This document shows positions 20,801 to 33,768 of a stretch of 64,000 nucleotides of DNA, piece by piece. A model generated the notes under the pieces. The model ran no database searches. It saw nothing but the letters and a program-made list of their open reading frames with translations, and was not told the origin of the DNA. The DNA is from Flammulina velutipes (Eukaryota; Basidiomycota; Agaricomycetes; Agaricales; Physalacriaceae). Where the stretch lies: contig CM022368.1 in the NCBI GenBank assembly GCA_011800155.1, positions 2,356,001-2,420,000 on the forward strand. Direction: 5' to 3'. How positions within the stretch are numbered: the stretch's first letter is position 1; each line of letters starts with the position of its first letter. The position numbers and the translations under genes were made by a program.

Positions 20801-23739
20801 AACACTCATTGGCTCTGCCGCAGCTTTGACCTCTAACTCCTGACCAGTTATATGCTGAACTGACGCAGTGAATCGCTTCATGAATGTATGCCAACTGTCA
20901 TCGCTATGATACTAATGAGTAAGAGGTCAAACTTTGGTCATGAATCTCACAAGTTATCCAGTAACGCAGCCTGTTGAACAAATCGATCCAGAACCGTAAG
21001 TAGATCTGACTTGAGCTGACTGTTTCGAGTTTATCAGCAATTATAATGCTGAAAGGGTAGGGGTACGCACAGTCCAATATCTTTCTGCAGGATCTCTCCA
21101 TAATGGGTCAAGATGTCAACCATCATAGGATAGAGCTCGCCATGCTGCTTCGCTAGGCGTATTATGTCGCTCAGGACATTATCGGAATCCGACTGGGGCT
21201 CATGAGCAGACTGGAAAGCCGCGCGCGCGCGATTACGCAGATCCTCTTCGTCGTCGTACTTCTCCTCGGTGTAAACGTCGAGCTGGGTTGCAAGATAGTC
21301 CGGTGGTTTGACATATCGCAAGGCCTATTGGATTCATGAGATGAAAAACGACTTCAATTGACGAATGCCATTCGGCAACTTACGACGATGACTTCATTCA
21401 GACCTCTCCGCCCAAACTCCTCCCGAAGGGTGATTCTATCCTCCAAGGATTCCAGAAAATTCGTCAGCGCATTCACAAGAGTCATCGATGCCGCTTTAGC
21501 CTCCCAAGCTAATCGAGCCGTCTCTTCATCTGGACTAAAGACGTCGTCACCACCAGCGCCATCGTCACCTTCCTGCAACTGCAAAGATGTAACCACTCCT
21601 TGGAAACGGAATGGTTCGTCGAAGGCGATACGGTAATCTGATAATGCAGATAGAACTGACTTGTGACCGTCCTGGTCCTTTACGAAACACACAGCAGCTA
21701 GAAGCTCAGACACCAATTTTCGCAGCTTGTGTGAAGCGCCATAGAGAGAATAGGTGATATGGGTGATGATGAGGGGGTAGTCGACGAATACTTGATTGAG
21801 GATAGACTAAAAAACTGAGGACCTTCCTGAATATTCACGAGGGTAAGTACTCACCTCGTTGTTCATCAAAACTCGCAAGCACTTGACCACCTCTAGGAGG
21901 TTAACCGCCTCATATTCCACAAATTCTTTCCTCTTTCCGCCCTTCCCGACGAGTTCATTGAGTAGACCACCCAAAGCCTCTAATCCTTTAGCTTGTCCAA
22001 CAAACTCCTGGATCCATACCAACTTGGCAGTAGAAAGATGGACGCGAAGAGATATCAACAGTTTCGTCAGTTTGAGCTCCTTGACTTTCCCAGCCTTCAA
22101 GCCATCGGTATAGAATGAGGGCGATGTTCCGTTCTCTGTATTCATTCTCTCCGTCTTGGCTTTGTCTGGTGATCCAGCTGAGAGGTTCCACCAGCTACTC
22201 CATAATCCGCCGGTGCTCTGTGGCTGTATAGCCTCTGGCTCCTTGGGAGGTGCGACCACTGAATCTCTGCGTGAGGGCGACCATTCTGATTCGTTTATAG
22301 AGTCAGATGACGTTGATGCCCCCCATCCGATCGAGAATCGTTTCTTGATAGCTTCGCCAGTCAACTGTGGGGCCAGTCTGGGGAAAAGACTTCCAGTGGT
22401 GGGGCTAAAGGTCGCTACTGTTGTGGCATGGCTGGAGTGCTTTGGTTTGTATTGACGTAAGAGAAATCTCTTTCTGTCGGGCGACATATCCAGCATTGTC
22501 TGGCGTTTCTCGTTTGGTAATCCAAGCTCGTCCTATAGAGGGTGAGGATAACACCGGCAAAGACAACATAGAGGATCACTTACCACCATTTCTTCGAATG
22601 CCGAGTCATCCAACTCCGAATCACTGGTGTCTGAGATATTTTCTTTCACCGAGATACCTGTATGTTGAGCGACAAGGACCGGTTCACTGACTATGCTTTT
22701 CCGATTCTCGGCAGCAGTGGAAGACGTGCGCTGGGAAATGCTTGGAGATGCGACTCGGGTCGGTAACCATCCATCGAAGAGAGTCGACAATCGATTCGAC
22801 TGTGGAGCGGGACTACTTTCGGCGAGCTTCGCAGTGTCCTCTCCTTCCTCCTCCTCCTCCTCATCTTCATCGTCTTCGTCGTGCTCCTGTAGCGCTGCCA
22901 GCCTCCGTATAGTATTCTGTGACGGTTCAACGGATGCACTTGACGCGCTGCGGGAGTTGGATCTACGGTACCATTCCTCGGGCACGCAGAGGCGAAAACT
23001 TCGCTTGTCGGATTGTTTCTGGGATATACTGTAGATGAGGGATGAGGGCGGGAGTCGCGTCGTTTCTGATGTGTATTAGAAGATGATCTATCTCGGTATT
23101 CGCACGACCCACCTTCACCATCCCCTTTCCTGTAGACTTCTTCAAGTACATAATCCACGCGTCCGCCTCCTGGTATCGGTATTGACTTTGCTAATCCCAA
23201 CTCGTCGATAGCTGTGTTCACTACGTCAAGGACAGTCATGCTTGTGGAGATGTATAGTTTGTACTGGAAACCAGCATGAATCTCGTAGACCTTATAGAAA
23301 GATATGTGGATAGCGAGGGCAGGGTGTAGAGGCACTAGACGAAGGATAGGGTCATGCAGATGACTTGTGAACGGGAACGCGGAGAAGTGCCTCTGGCGTT
23401 CAGGCGCGGGGGAAGACACTGCGAGCAAAGGTGCAACCAAGGCAGATGGCTCGAGAGTCCCTGCTTGAATGTTGGTACATTGAATCCAGATTGATTGACA
23501 CACGCACCGTCGCCGAGTGCCTCGAGCTCTTCTTTCTCCCAACTACGTCCGTGTCGTTCACTTCTGATGATTTGCAAGGCAAATCCTTCATCTGGAAGGC
23601 CATCCAAGGCTTCCCATTTCAGATCCTCTTGTGCAAGGAGGGCATGAATTACATCTTGAGCTGTGGCGTCTGCAGAGACTTCTGCAAAGTAGAGATTGCC
23701 GTTCGTTAATGTCGTTGGCACCGCCAGAGGGGTAGCCAT
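17877..23739 (-). CDS. Formin with RA-like N-terminus, GBD/FH3, FH1 and FH2
   Basis: Large multi-exon gene starting at the ATG at 23737-23739 (a GTG-started extension is not used). Order of parts: an N-terminal ubiquitin-like/Ras-association-like segment (near 23100-23730); an acidic Ser-rich linker; a GBD/FH3-type helical region (about 21030-22500); coiled coil (20000-20900); FH1 with several runs of up to 12 prolines (19530-19780); and FH2 (about 18200-19520) beginning RLKPFFWNKLA with LLAVGNALNG-like core residues and ending near YYGENPDSPEAP. The C-terminus is basic (GRRRARPVATRPLSKMF) and could act as a DAD-like tail. Formins nucleate and elongate unbranched actin for polar growth and cytokinesis. 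This one differs clearly from the second formin downstream. Exon borders in the FH3 region are not all resolved. Confidence 0.9.
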
Positions 23740-24129
23740 GGTCGTCGTCGTCGGCACCGTCGCCAGGAATGGAAGAGGTCAACGATCAGAGTACTGGCAG
23801 AAAGAATGGAAGAGGGAGAGCCGTGTCGTCACGTGGCGATCTACCTTTGTGTTTCGCTTTCACAGTTTTGCTTGGAACGGACCGCGCGCTGAACTCGTTC
23901 TATTCTTAAATGAACTGCTTATTGTATAGACAGCTGCTATCGCTCTGAATGGTCCACAATCATGTCGGATCATACGGCCCACCAAATCAGGAAGCAATGC
24001 AGCCTCGAGGCGACGCCGTGTTGCAGCTACCTCGTTGTTGCCTGCAGGTAGTACGCGCAAGCCTGATGGAATTTAAAGCCTTTCATTACTGACCCTTTCC
24101 TTCAGTATCCATCTCCCATCTAGTTGACC
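23740..24129. promoter_or_regulatory. Divergent promoter region between first formin and disordered-protein gene
   Basis: 390 bp between two outward-facing start codons. It contains TCACGTGG at 23829-23836, an E-box type core closest to the formin, and a pyrimidine-rich tract just before the downstream ATG. No gene is seen. Confidence 0.4.
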
Positions 24130-26588
24130 ATGTCGACTCTTCCCAATACCCAACCGCTCTCACCACAGCTACAGCGAACTCGAAAGCAAATGGGTCCGTT
24201 TGGTTGACATCCGAGCAGATCGAGGTTTCAATTCTAACTGCGTATCAACAGGTTCATTACATCGAGAATCTACTGGCAACATTCACCGCGAAAATTCGCC
24301 TTCGCCCTCCTCTTTCCGTCCTCGTGCAGCAAAGACGCAGTCGATGCCTCTGATGCCGTCCGCGATGCAGGTATTTGCCTCCGCTCAGCAGACGAGTCCG
24401 AACGGCGCCAATGGAACCAGGCCGTCTCCCCAGAATCAGCCCCAAGTTCAGAGATTACTACCTACGCCACCGCAACCCAGCCCGCCAGAGGAGCGCCATA
24501 GTATGAGCCCATCGCCGACCCATGCCTCCGGCGTCACTCATTATCCCCGTCCCATTAATCGAGTACCTCCTCAACAGTTCTTGCAAAAGTTTCAGGACGC
24601 TGCTGATTGGCAAATGACCGAAGAACTACTGGCAGACATCGAACGCGCTGATCAACAGCAGCAGGGCGGAGGCAACTATTCGCTCGGATACACGAATGGG
24701 TCTCAACAGACCAGTGACATGCCTGCTATTCAAGATCCCGCCAAGTTCTCTCCCACTCTCCATACACCAGAGAGACGGAATTCACCAGCGTATCATACCC
24801 CTCTCGGCACACCCGGCGAAAACGCTGCCCCTGCTCCCAGTTACGTGCAATACAGAGAACAGCAGCACGACGCGCCGAAAAGACCCCCAGTATCCCTCGC
24901 AACTCAAACGCCGCCTCTTCAGGCCATCCATACCCGCAGTCCCGACCGGTCGCTTCCCGTACAGGAAGAGATTGAAGAAGAAAGAGACACATCACCGACT
25001 CCTTCTTCTGACCTCCATCCAGAAGGAAACTCGTCGCGTTACGATGGACGAAGTAGCCGCGCTGGTCATCGAGAGGATGAGGACGACACCCTGATTGAGC
25101 AGTCGGATAGGCGATCCTCGGAGGAAACCCAGTACACACCTCGCTCTCCATCATCTACCCTTCCAGACGCATCTTATCAAGCCAAACGATCCCGCAACAG
25201 CGCTACAGACCAACTTGGCTTGCATAGCCTCGACCCGGCATTCTTCAATACTAATCCGCAAAAGCCAACTGTCGCTCCTCAGGCCGCCTTTAAGCCCGAT
25301 ATGTATGCCTCTCAGATGATGCCTGACGATTTTCTTAACCTGATGGATAACCCGACGTCCGCGTACATACAGGCGTATTTGAGGAGCCCTCGCCCCGATG
25401 CTCCCATCCCACCGACACCTCACAGTCAGACAAATCCTCCCTCCCCTTCTCCATTGATCTCTGCTGGTTATGATCTCGGTGGACTTCCTCCCGGTTCTCC
25501 GTATCCATATCCATTTTCTCATGTTCGTCGCGTTCAGCAGATGCCGCCTCCCCGTAGCGGGGTGGATCTCAATCCCGCCGTTATTCAAGACCAATTCGCG
25601 AAACAATGGCAGATTTATGCCCAGAACAATGCTCCCAGCAATCTTACAGAATCGACCCTCTCGCCTAGTGGGACACCGTTCCACCCTCCGACGTTTGATC
25701 CTTGGGCGTATTGGCATACCCAACGGATCCTCGGTAACCGCATGACGCAAAGCATGAGTATGCGCTCGAGCCCCAGTCACGAACCAGTGGCGCTGCCGCC
25801 CAGGAGACTCAAGAAGAAGTCGAATTCGGTTGATCTAAGGCGGGAACCAAATTCCAGAAAACCGCCTCCTCGTGTTGAGAGCACTCAACCGAGGGAGACT
25901 AGCCCCGAGCCTTCGAGCAGCGGAGAAGAGACAGCGGGAGAGAGCCACTTTGCTGTGCGCGAAGAGGGTCACTGGATCAATGGCAATGTGCCTCCCAGTT
26001 CAACTCCTGAAGACGACGACGGCGATTGGGTGGACGAAGAAGATGATGAGGATGATCTTCTCGAATTGGAGTATCATCCCTCGTATGTTAATAACGTGGA
26101 GAAGAGAAGGCGAAGATGGGAAATACGGTGGGACGGTCTGGTACAGGCGGTACGCAATGATATCAACGTCTATACTCCCTTGACTGAACCTTTTCTAGTT
26201 TCAAGCCTTGGATCGTCAGACTGATGCGACCATGGTTCTTATGGCTGCACCATCGCATTCCGGCAAATTACACATGCTGCGTTCACGATCGGTACGACGT
26301 GGCCCTAGTGCTCCGATGCTACCAATGAAGGAGAGCTTCAAGCAGATATCAGCTCATCGAAAAGCAGCCAGGTCACAGCGTTTCTCTCTTTCGGACCGCC
26401 TACAGTCACCAACGACTGACGGGGAGCCAGAGGACCAACTAAAAAGGGCGTTGGCGGCTGTTGGCACGCTTGGAAGCCTTTACGAGACACGTTGGGCGGA
26501 GGAACAGAGACGCTGGAGAGAGGATCAAATGCGCGTTGAGCTCGTTTTGAGGCAGTTGTTGGGAGATTTGTCGGCAGAGAAGGTTTAA
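24130..26588 (+). CDS. Large disordered Pro/Ser-rich protein with conserved-looking C-terminus, unknown
   Basis: Exons 24130-24193, 24252-26149 and 26199-26588 join in frame to 783 aa. Most of it is low-complexity Pro, Ser, Gln and His sequence with many SP/TP sites, as in kinase-regulated scaffolds. Structured-looking pieces are FLQKFQDAADWQMTEELLAD near residue 140, FDPWAYWHTQRILGNRM near 510, and a C-terminal third. That third holds an acidic patch (DDDGDWVDEEDDEDD), YVNNVEKRRRRWEIRWDGL and a final Arg/Glu helix likely to form a coiled coil. No catalytic domain is visible. It lies between two formin genes that face away from it, so a link with polarity is possible but not shown. Confidence 0.75.
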
Positions 26589-26848
26589 GATTGTACTTAT
26601 TTTTACTACTAACCGCAACGGAATCGGATTGTATCTCACACTATGCTATTACCTACACGAACAGAATAGAAATTCAATGTGAAACAGGCAGTAAAACTGC
26701 AGTAAACAGGCATCTTGGATGGGAGATGTGTATTGCTTTATTTGGCAAGACCGTTGAGGCGTTGAACACGATCGGCAGTGTCAAGGCTACAACAATAACA
26801 TGCTTTACTGATTTCACTACCTTTCGTTGCCAACTCAAGAGGCTCATA

Positions 26849-29800
26849 ATGGACACTATATTTGGTCGGCGCAAAGCCAAGCCTCGTCAGTCCTCGCTGT
26901 CTGGACAAGAGCTGGGCGAAAACTCTGTTCCATATGACAAGCTTGGGCCGCCACCCAGTTCACCACTCCCGGTGGGAACCACATCCCAGGGGCTGCGTGG
27001 CGCGAACTACATATCCGCGCCAATCACCAATCCCACCCTTACGGCCGTTGGCACAGAGCTCAACAAATTCGCCATTTCACGAAGCAGGATGGAGCGGGAA
27101 AGGGCATACGAAGACTACGGCTCAGGCAATCGCCCAGCATCTCCCAGCACAGGATCAACCTCGGACGCTTCCACTCTGTATAACACCGATTCGGCATCCG
27201 CATCCACCAGCAAACAGCAAAGTGCTCGTTTGCGACGAAGCGAGGCTTCGTCAACATCGTCTGGGCGTCGTAGCCCGTCGCTCGTGGATTTCGGACAATA
27301 CCCTATCCAGAATGGTTCAGGATTCTCAATTCCCCATTCGCCAACGCCTGGCCATACGCGGCCCATGTCCACGTCCTCGACGCGCTCGGAGAGCAACCGA
27401 CACTCTAGACAAGCTCCCTCGATGTCCTCGTCCGAGAGCGGATCCCATCTTTCCCATTTCTATCATCCACATCGACAGACACAGGCGGGCCAAGAAGACG
27501 TCCAGTTCCCTCGACCAGATACAGACGAGGAGATTGAGGCCCTCTTTGAAAACGTAAAGCGCACACGAGATTTAACGGACATGCCCAATATATCGATAGC
27601 ACAGAAGTGGCACATGGTCTACAACGACTGGCAGATACGACGACGAGAGGAACAAGTACGCGACGATCAATCACGACGGCACAACGAGACGGGGCAACCT
27701 GCAACCATTCTGCGCGAGACGCCGGAATGGTACATCCAGAAATTTCTCAACAAGACTGTAACACCAAAGCAGGCGAGCAGCCTGCTCGTATGCCTACGGA
27801 GCAAAGAGCTGAGGTACAGCCAGTCGCATATTTCTATCATCTTACTCACCATTACCCAGCTGGTTCCAACACTTTATATCCATACAAGGTACCTCCGTTT
27901 TGGCGCAAACGCTGATGCATATTAGTCGCAAGGGTGGATCAAGGTAGTATCTGGCCTTTCTCGCAGGTTCAATGGCTCATTGTTGTCATCGACAGAACGG
28001 ATAACGACATGAATCTAGAGTACGAAATCGTTAAATGTCTCAAGCAAATTTTTAATAACCCCGTCTGTTTGCTCTCATTCCGTCGGTGACCTTCTTACTA
28101 AAGCTCCTTTAGGCTGCTACAGATGAAGCTTTGACGCATAACCTCATCGTAACGCAGGTCGCATCCTCTTTGAATACTCCTCATATAGCAACGAGGCGCC
28201 TTGTTCTTGACCTGCTGTCATTTCTCGCATATTGGAATGACGGACTAGTTCAACCTCTTGTCATACAAGCCCTGGAAAGTCTTAGTTCATCTAACAACGA
28301 AAATGGAGGCCCGTACGATTATTGGTTCAAGTCCATGGAACATTCTCTCTCTGGCCGCGGTAAAATGGGTAGTCTTGTCGGCGCGAGTGAAGATGTGCGG
28401 AAGGCTGGAGGTCTGGAAAGTAATTTGAACGACTATGCGGTACGTACGCCTCGCAATATATTGGAATGTCCTAACGGTACATCAGCTTTCAAACCTTATC
28501 CTTCTACACGGCCTTCTCTACTTCGTAGAAGACTTGGATATACGCCTGCATCATCGCTCGCAAATGGAGTCTGCGGGACTGCAGCGCATATTAGCACTAT
28601 GTCGCGAATTCGGTGTTCCTGCTATCGACAAGCAACTGAAGACCATCCAGAAGTCCCTAGATGAAGACGAACAGAGGCTACGAGACCGACTGGACAAGGA
28701 GATACTCCGCGACCTCAATAACCCTCAGGACGTTTACAATGCGATTTCGAACCGAGTGCAGGATTCAAAAGCCAAGGACTACTTCTTGTCGATGATGCAG
28801 CATCTTCTTCTCATTCGTGAAGACGGCCCGCCAATGGTTCATTACTACCAGCTACTGGACTCTCTGGTCACCGATGTCGTTATGGACAAGAAACTCGCAG
28901 GCGCTGAGACCCGTTTTGGCCACTCTGTAGAGCGCATCATTGCTCAGTTCAACGAGACAGACCGTTATCAGAATGTGGAAGAGGAGGCCAACAAAGCTCG
29001 TGCTGAAGCGTTACGCTATAAGCTCGAGAAGGAAGCGCTCGAGGAAGAACTGTCCCAGGCTGAAGGTGGCCTTGTGGGCCGTCTGAAGGAACGAGTATCG
29101 CACTTGGAGCAGAAACTTGGGGTCTCCAGGGAGACGACTGCGCGAATGCAGAGCCAGATGGAAGCACAGAAAGCAGGATACGAGGAACAGATTGCCCAGC
29201 TGGAGTACCAAATCATGGAGTTGTTCAAAATGCTCAAGGAGGTTGGGAAAGGCGTTGATCACATCATGGACACGGGGTCGATGGATAGGAAGACATTGGT
29301 TCAAACACTTGAGAAACACTTCCAGCGTCACAAAACCATCGATATTCTGGAAGGACGTCGGCGGAAGAAGGGAGGGTTGGGTGGTGTCGATGGGGGCGAG
29401 GACGGTAGCGATGAGGACGAAGACGCCGATGCTACTCCGCGCAAGGCTGGGGCGTTGCGTCGTGGGTCAAAGATCGTGAAGAAGTCGCCTAACCATGGAG
29501 TCAAAGCCACTGGAGAGATTGAAGGGCGAAGTTCGCAATTCATGGACGCGGACGATCAATATGCAGAAGAGCAAATTCAACACCAGATGGCCGCTGGAGT
29601 TGCGATTGTAAGCCATTCGCTCATCTACTATTTCCAAGGCCAAGGCTGACATCTTTTCCAAGTACTCGCCACAAGGCGGCAGTCAACTTTCGACGTCAAG
29701 AAGCGCGCGAGGCTCCCCTCGACGTACGGAGCGACCTGCTCTTGGGCTTGGAACGCCATTCAAGAATAATGTGCTACTACCTCCTGGAACTGAGGATGGT

Positions 29801-32335
29801 GACACCCTCGGCGAATTTGGACGTTCTTCTGGTACTGGAAGAGACGACGATGGTACAGATGACTCACGGTCATTAGGTGGCTCCAATCACTCTTCAGATA
29901 CCCCCTCCACGTCCATCAGTTCACAAGTCTCCGGTGAACCTCACCGTCCACCTGTGCCTGGCAGTTTTGCAGACCAGATCAGCCGACAACTTTCGAGAGT
30001 CAAGTCGGGAGTAGCGAAAGGCTCTAAGGATTCGAATGACCCCAGTCTAGAGAAGTCCGAGAACGCTGCTGCTAATGCTACATCACCTCCACCTCCACCG
30101 CCTCCGCCTCCTCCACCTCCTCCGCCGCCTCCTCCGCCACCACCACCACCTCCGCCGCCTCCGCCTCCCCCACCGGGTTTCAATAGTCCAACGATGTCCT
30201 CAATTGGTGGTACTCCTCCACCTCCACCTCCACCTCCTCCAGGATCAGCACCCAGCTCTGCTCCCGGGTCAACTCGCGCTTCGATGCTGTTGGGTGCAAA
30301 TCTGAACTTATTCGGCGCACGCAAAGAGCTTCCGGTCACTCCAGGAACCAAGATGAAGCAGCTGCAATGGGATAAGCTGCCTCATCAGCAAGTCAGCAAG
30401 ACCGTCTGGAAGGAGGATGAGCCTCAGAGGGAGCAGGACATGTTGATGAAGTTGCAATCGGACGGTATCTGGATGGAGATGGAGGAGGACTTCAAAGCGA
30501 GACAATTGGTCATCAACCTGATGGGTATGTTCTTCGTTGGTCCTATCGTTTTCTTCGAACTCAATCCTTTGTTTAGCGAGACAAAAGCGTGCCGAGCTTA
30601 AGAGTGTCCTGGACGTTGGAACGAAGAAACGAGTCGGTATGGTCACTTAATCGGCTTCATATGCATTCCATCTGACCATTCATGAATAGAAATTCTCATA
30701 CAAGGCGTCAAAAAGCTCGAACCGGAGGAGATTGCACGCAAGATTCAGCATTTCGACCAACATCTGTGCAAGCAAGTATTCTTGAGCGAGTTAAAACGGG
30801 TTCTACCCTCCCCTGAACAGGTGCGATTGCCCTCATTGATATTATATTGCGACTGAACGCGGTATAATTTAAGGTCGGAAAGCTGAATGTTTATCGTAAC
30901 GCTGAGCCAGAAGAACTCGCTGAACTACATCCCGCCGATCGTCTAATGGTCAAACTCATGCAGATCGACCATTTAGGTCCTCGAATAGATGGAATGCTGT
31001 ACAAGTGTGCTTTCGAGGAACGGTGGACACTGCTGGACGATGTGAGTAACTGATGGTACCCACATTCGATCAGCATTAATACTCTACTAGGGCGCACGCA
31101 AACTCTCTGAGGCTGGAGATAGTCTTGTCAATGCGAAGGCTTTCAAGGAGCTGCTCAATGTGTGTATGCGCTGTCTTGCTGTCTTGCCCCATTTTGACCT
31201 ATTTTATAGCTTATTCTACTAATCGGCAATTACATGAACGGCACCGGTATCAAAGGAGGTGCTTTTGGATTCCGCGTCAGTAGTATCAACAAGGTAGCGT
31301 CGTTTGTGTTCGGCTTGCAGACGATGTCCTGATTTTTCTAGTTGGTTGACACGAAGTCTGTCAACAATACGACTCTGCTGCATTTCCTTGAGCGCACAGT
31401 AGCCAAACATTTCCCAGAAATAGAGGTCTTTCTGGAAGAACTAGAGAAGCCTGCACTAGCGTATCGGGGTAAGCATTTGAGATCATTTGCTTTCAGCGAC
31501 GGTCTACTAACCAACATGTGCAGTGAATTTAACTGACCTACGGAAGGGATTGGCCGAACTTCGAGACGGGCTCAGTCAGATTCACAAGGAACTGAAAGAT
31601 CACTTCGCCGAGATCGAGCAGACCGAGCGATACGGCAAACAGATGTGGTCTTTCGTTAACAAAGCAAAATTCCAACTGGATGACTTGGTGGACGAGGTCA
31701 AACTTGCGGACACGACGTTTTCAGATGTTGTCAAATATTATGGCGAAGAGGACAGGAATATGAGCTCGTCAGAATTCTTTGGGATCTTCCAAACATTCGT
31801 GGTATCGTATAAGGTGGGTATTCGTCCAGCTCGAAATGCGGAATACTGACCTTGTCCGAAGAAATGCAAGATGGATAATCGGACTGCGGCCGAGGAGCGT
31901 TCAGCGGCTGAGAAGCGAAAGCATGCAGCTGAGGAGCTAAGAGCGACTAGGGATAAGGCGGCGGAGATGACGCCTGAAACTGCCGACGCGCTGGACAGCC
32001 TCTTGGAGAAGCTGCGCAATGGAGAGACGATTCGTAGGGGTCACCAACGAAGCCGTCCCAATCCGACGCCAGCCGCCGTGGTTCCATTAAATATGGACAA
32101 TCCGAACTTCGCACTTGACTTATTGGCGAGCATGCAGTCTGGTGGATTCGAGCTTCCTGTACCTTCATCACCTACATTTGCGGCTTCGCAGCGACGACGG
32201 AGGAATCGTCGACAAATAAGCACGTTTTCTGAGGAGAGCAGTGGCACTGCACCAACATCACCGCTCGCGGCTGAGGTCGATTTTGACTATTCAGAAGCGG
32301 AGGAGACGAGTGCAAGTGAAAGCGGGCATGTGTAG
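26849..32335 (+). CDS. Diaphanous-type formin, Bni1/SepA/For3-like
   Basis: About 14 exons and roughly 1,600 aa. Exons resolved at the 5' side are 26849-27813, 27860-27943, 27996-28062, 28113-28439, 28486-29607 and 29663-30524. Order: Ser-rich N-terminus; GBD/FH3 (about 27500-29000, e.g. LSNLILLHGLLYFVEDLDIR); coiled coil (28960-29340); FH1 with one run of 30 prolines (30086-30175) plus a second run of 9; and FH2 (30300-31800) with KMKQLQWDKLP and the hallmark GNYMNGTGIKGGAFGFR. A DAD-like tail DALDSLLEKLRNGETIRR lies near 31985-32035. GBD plus DAD means autoinhibition released by Rho GTPases. It builds actin cables at the hyphal tip and the septal ring. All spliced frames I followed are open. 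Confidence 0.95.
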
Positions 32336-32549
32336 GCTAAATTCAAGTTCATATCTGTATCTGTATTTCATGCATAGACTCTGGCATTTTACTTATGTAG
32401 CTGCACTATTTTATTGTCTGTACACATCGAGGATGACATGAAACATGTTACCAGATGCCAAGGCTGTTCCACGAGCGCCAAGGGTGGAGTACTGGTCGTT
32501 ATAAACTTCTTTCCTTTCGACTACCACGACCACATTCCTCCCTTTCAAC

Positions 32550-33626
32550 ATGATTTCACTCGCTGTCCTTTCCTTGACGCTTTTGCCTTTTGCTGCTGCC
32601 CAGAACACTGCGACCGACCTCGCAGCCATCAAGGCTCATTTCACTCAGTCCAAGATCGTCCCCGACTTGTTCGACAACTTCAACCCCGTTGCCGTTCTCA
32701 CCGTCAACTTTCCTGGTAAACACAGGAAGCTGTCATTTTTTCGTTCCCTTTCTCACAGGTTTGCAGGTGTTGGTGACATTACGCCTGGACAAACGCTCAC
32801 GCAAGCAGGCGAGTATTCCGCGATTCGTATCACGCCTGCAGAATCTTATATTTAACAGAGGCTGGTGGACACCCTACCGTCACCGTAAACGCGGACGCGA
32901 ATGCAAACATAGGCGATACCTTCACCGTCGCCATGGTCGACGCGAGCTACGTTGGCGTCGACGATGACGACGTAACGCGCCATTGGTTGGTGAACGGTGC
33001 TACTCTTGAGAGTGCGTTGGTCGAACTGGTGGAATAAATCATACTAAGTGTTTTTAGACAACGTTATCTCCAACGCGACTGCCACTGTCGTCACCACGTA
33101 CGGTGGACCCGCTCCTCCTGAGGGGGAGCCCGCCCACAGGTTTGTACCTCCACCTTTTTCAAAAGAAGATGCTGACACTAGTGCAGATATGTCATTGCTG
33201 TTTACCAACAACCCTCCACCTTCAGTGCCCCGGCAGATCTCTCGACCGCGGGTGTTGGCATCTCTGCATTTGACTTTGAAGAATACTTGGATGACAGCAA
33301 CATGGGTGCTTTGGTCGGCGTAAGTTCGTTCAGCCCGTGTCTTGACCATTCCACTCACAGTCATCTAGGCGACATACATCACCGTCCAGACTGGCGAGGC
33401 AAACATCTCTGTTGAACCCACCACATCTGTGGACTCTGCTACTCTTTCAACTGGCAGCTCAACGGGTGGCAGCGGCTCTGGATCGACCACTGGTACCGGT
33501 ACCGGCACTGGCACCAACCCGACCTCTACCGGAGGCTCAAGTGCCAACGATAACACTGACGGAGCCCTAGCAGCGAGTGTCAGCAAGCTTGCTGTCGTCG
33601 CCGGTCTCCTGTTCGTATTGGCGTAA
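32550..33626 (+). CDS. Secreted, GPI-anchored PEBP-like protein
   Basis: The signal peptide (MISLAVLSLTLLPFAAAQ) is followed by a PEBP/TFS1-type domain spread over six exons. Visible pieces include FNPVAVLTVNFPG, THW-equivalent DVTRHWLVNGA, YVIAVYQQP and FDFEEYLDDSNMGALVGATY. A Ser/Thr/Gly-rich stalk and a hydrophobic C-terminus (LAVVAGLLFVLA) fit a GPI anchor. PEBP-fold proteins bind lipids or inhibit proteases; fungal secreted members are common and mostly uncharacterised. The second intron appears to start with GC rather than GT (see findings). The gene lies 214 bp after the formin stop on the same strand. Confidence 0.82.
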
Positions 33627-33768
33627 GGAGTTTACGTAGCGCACGTTTGATAGGACTTTTTGAATATCACGCTCGTTGGACATACAAAACATAATATTAT
33701 AAACGCAGACGCGCAGTAATTTTATACAAAATACTTCCTCTGGGAAACGACCAGTCGCGATGGGTGCC

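Noticed and set aside
29941..30351. 136-codon Gly-rich frame on the minus strand
   Set aside because: Antisense of the FH1 of the second formin.
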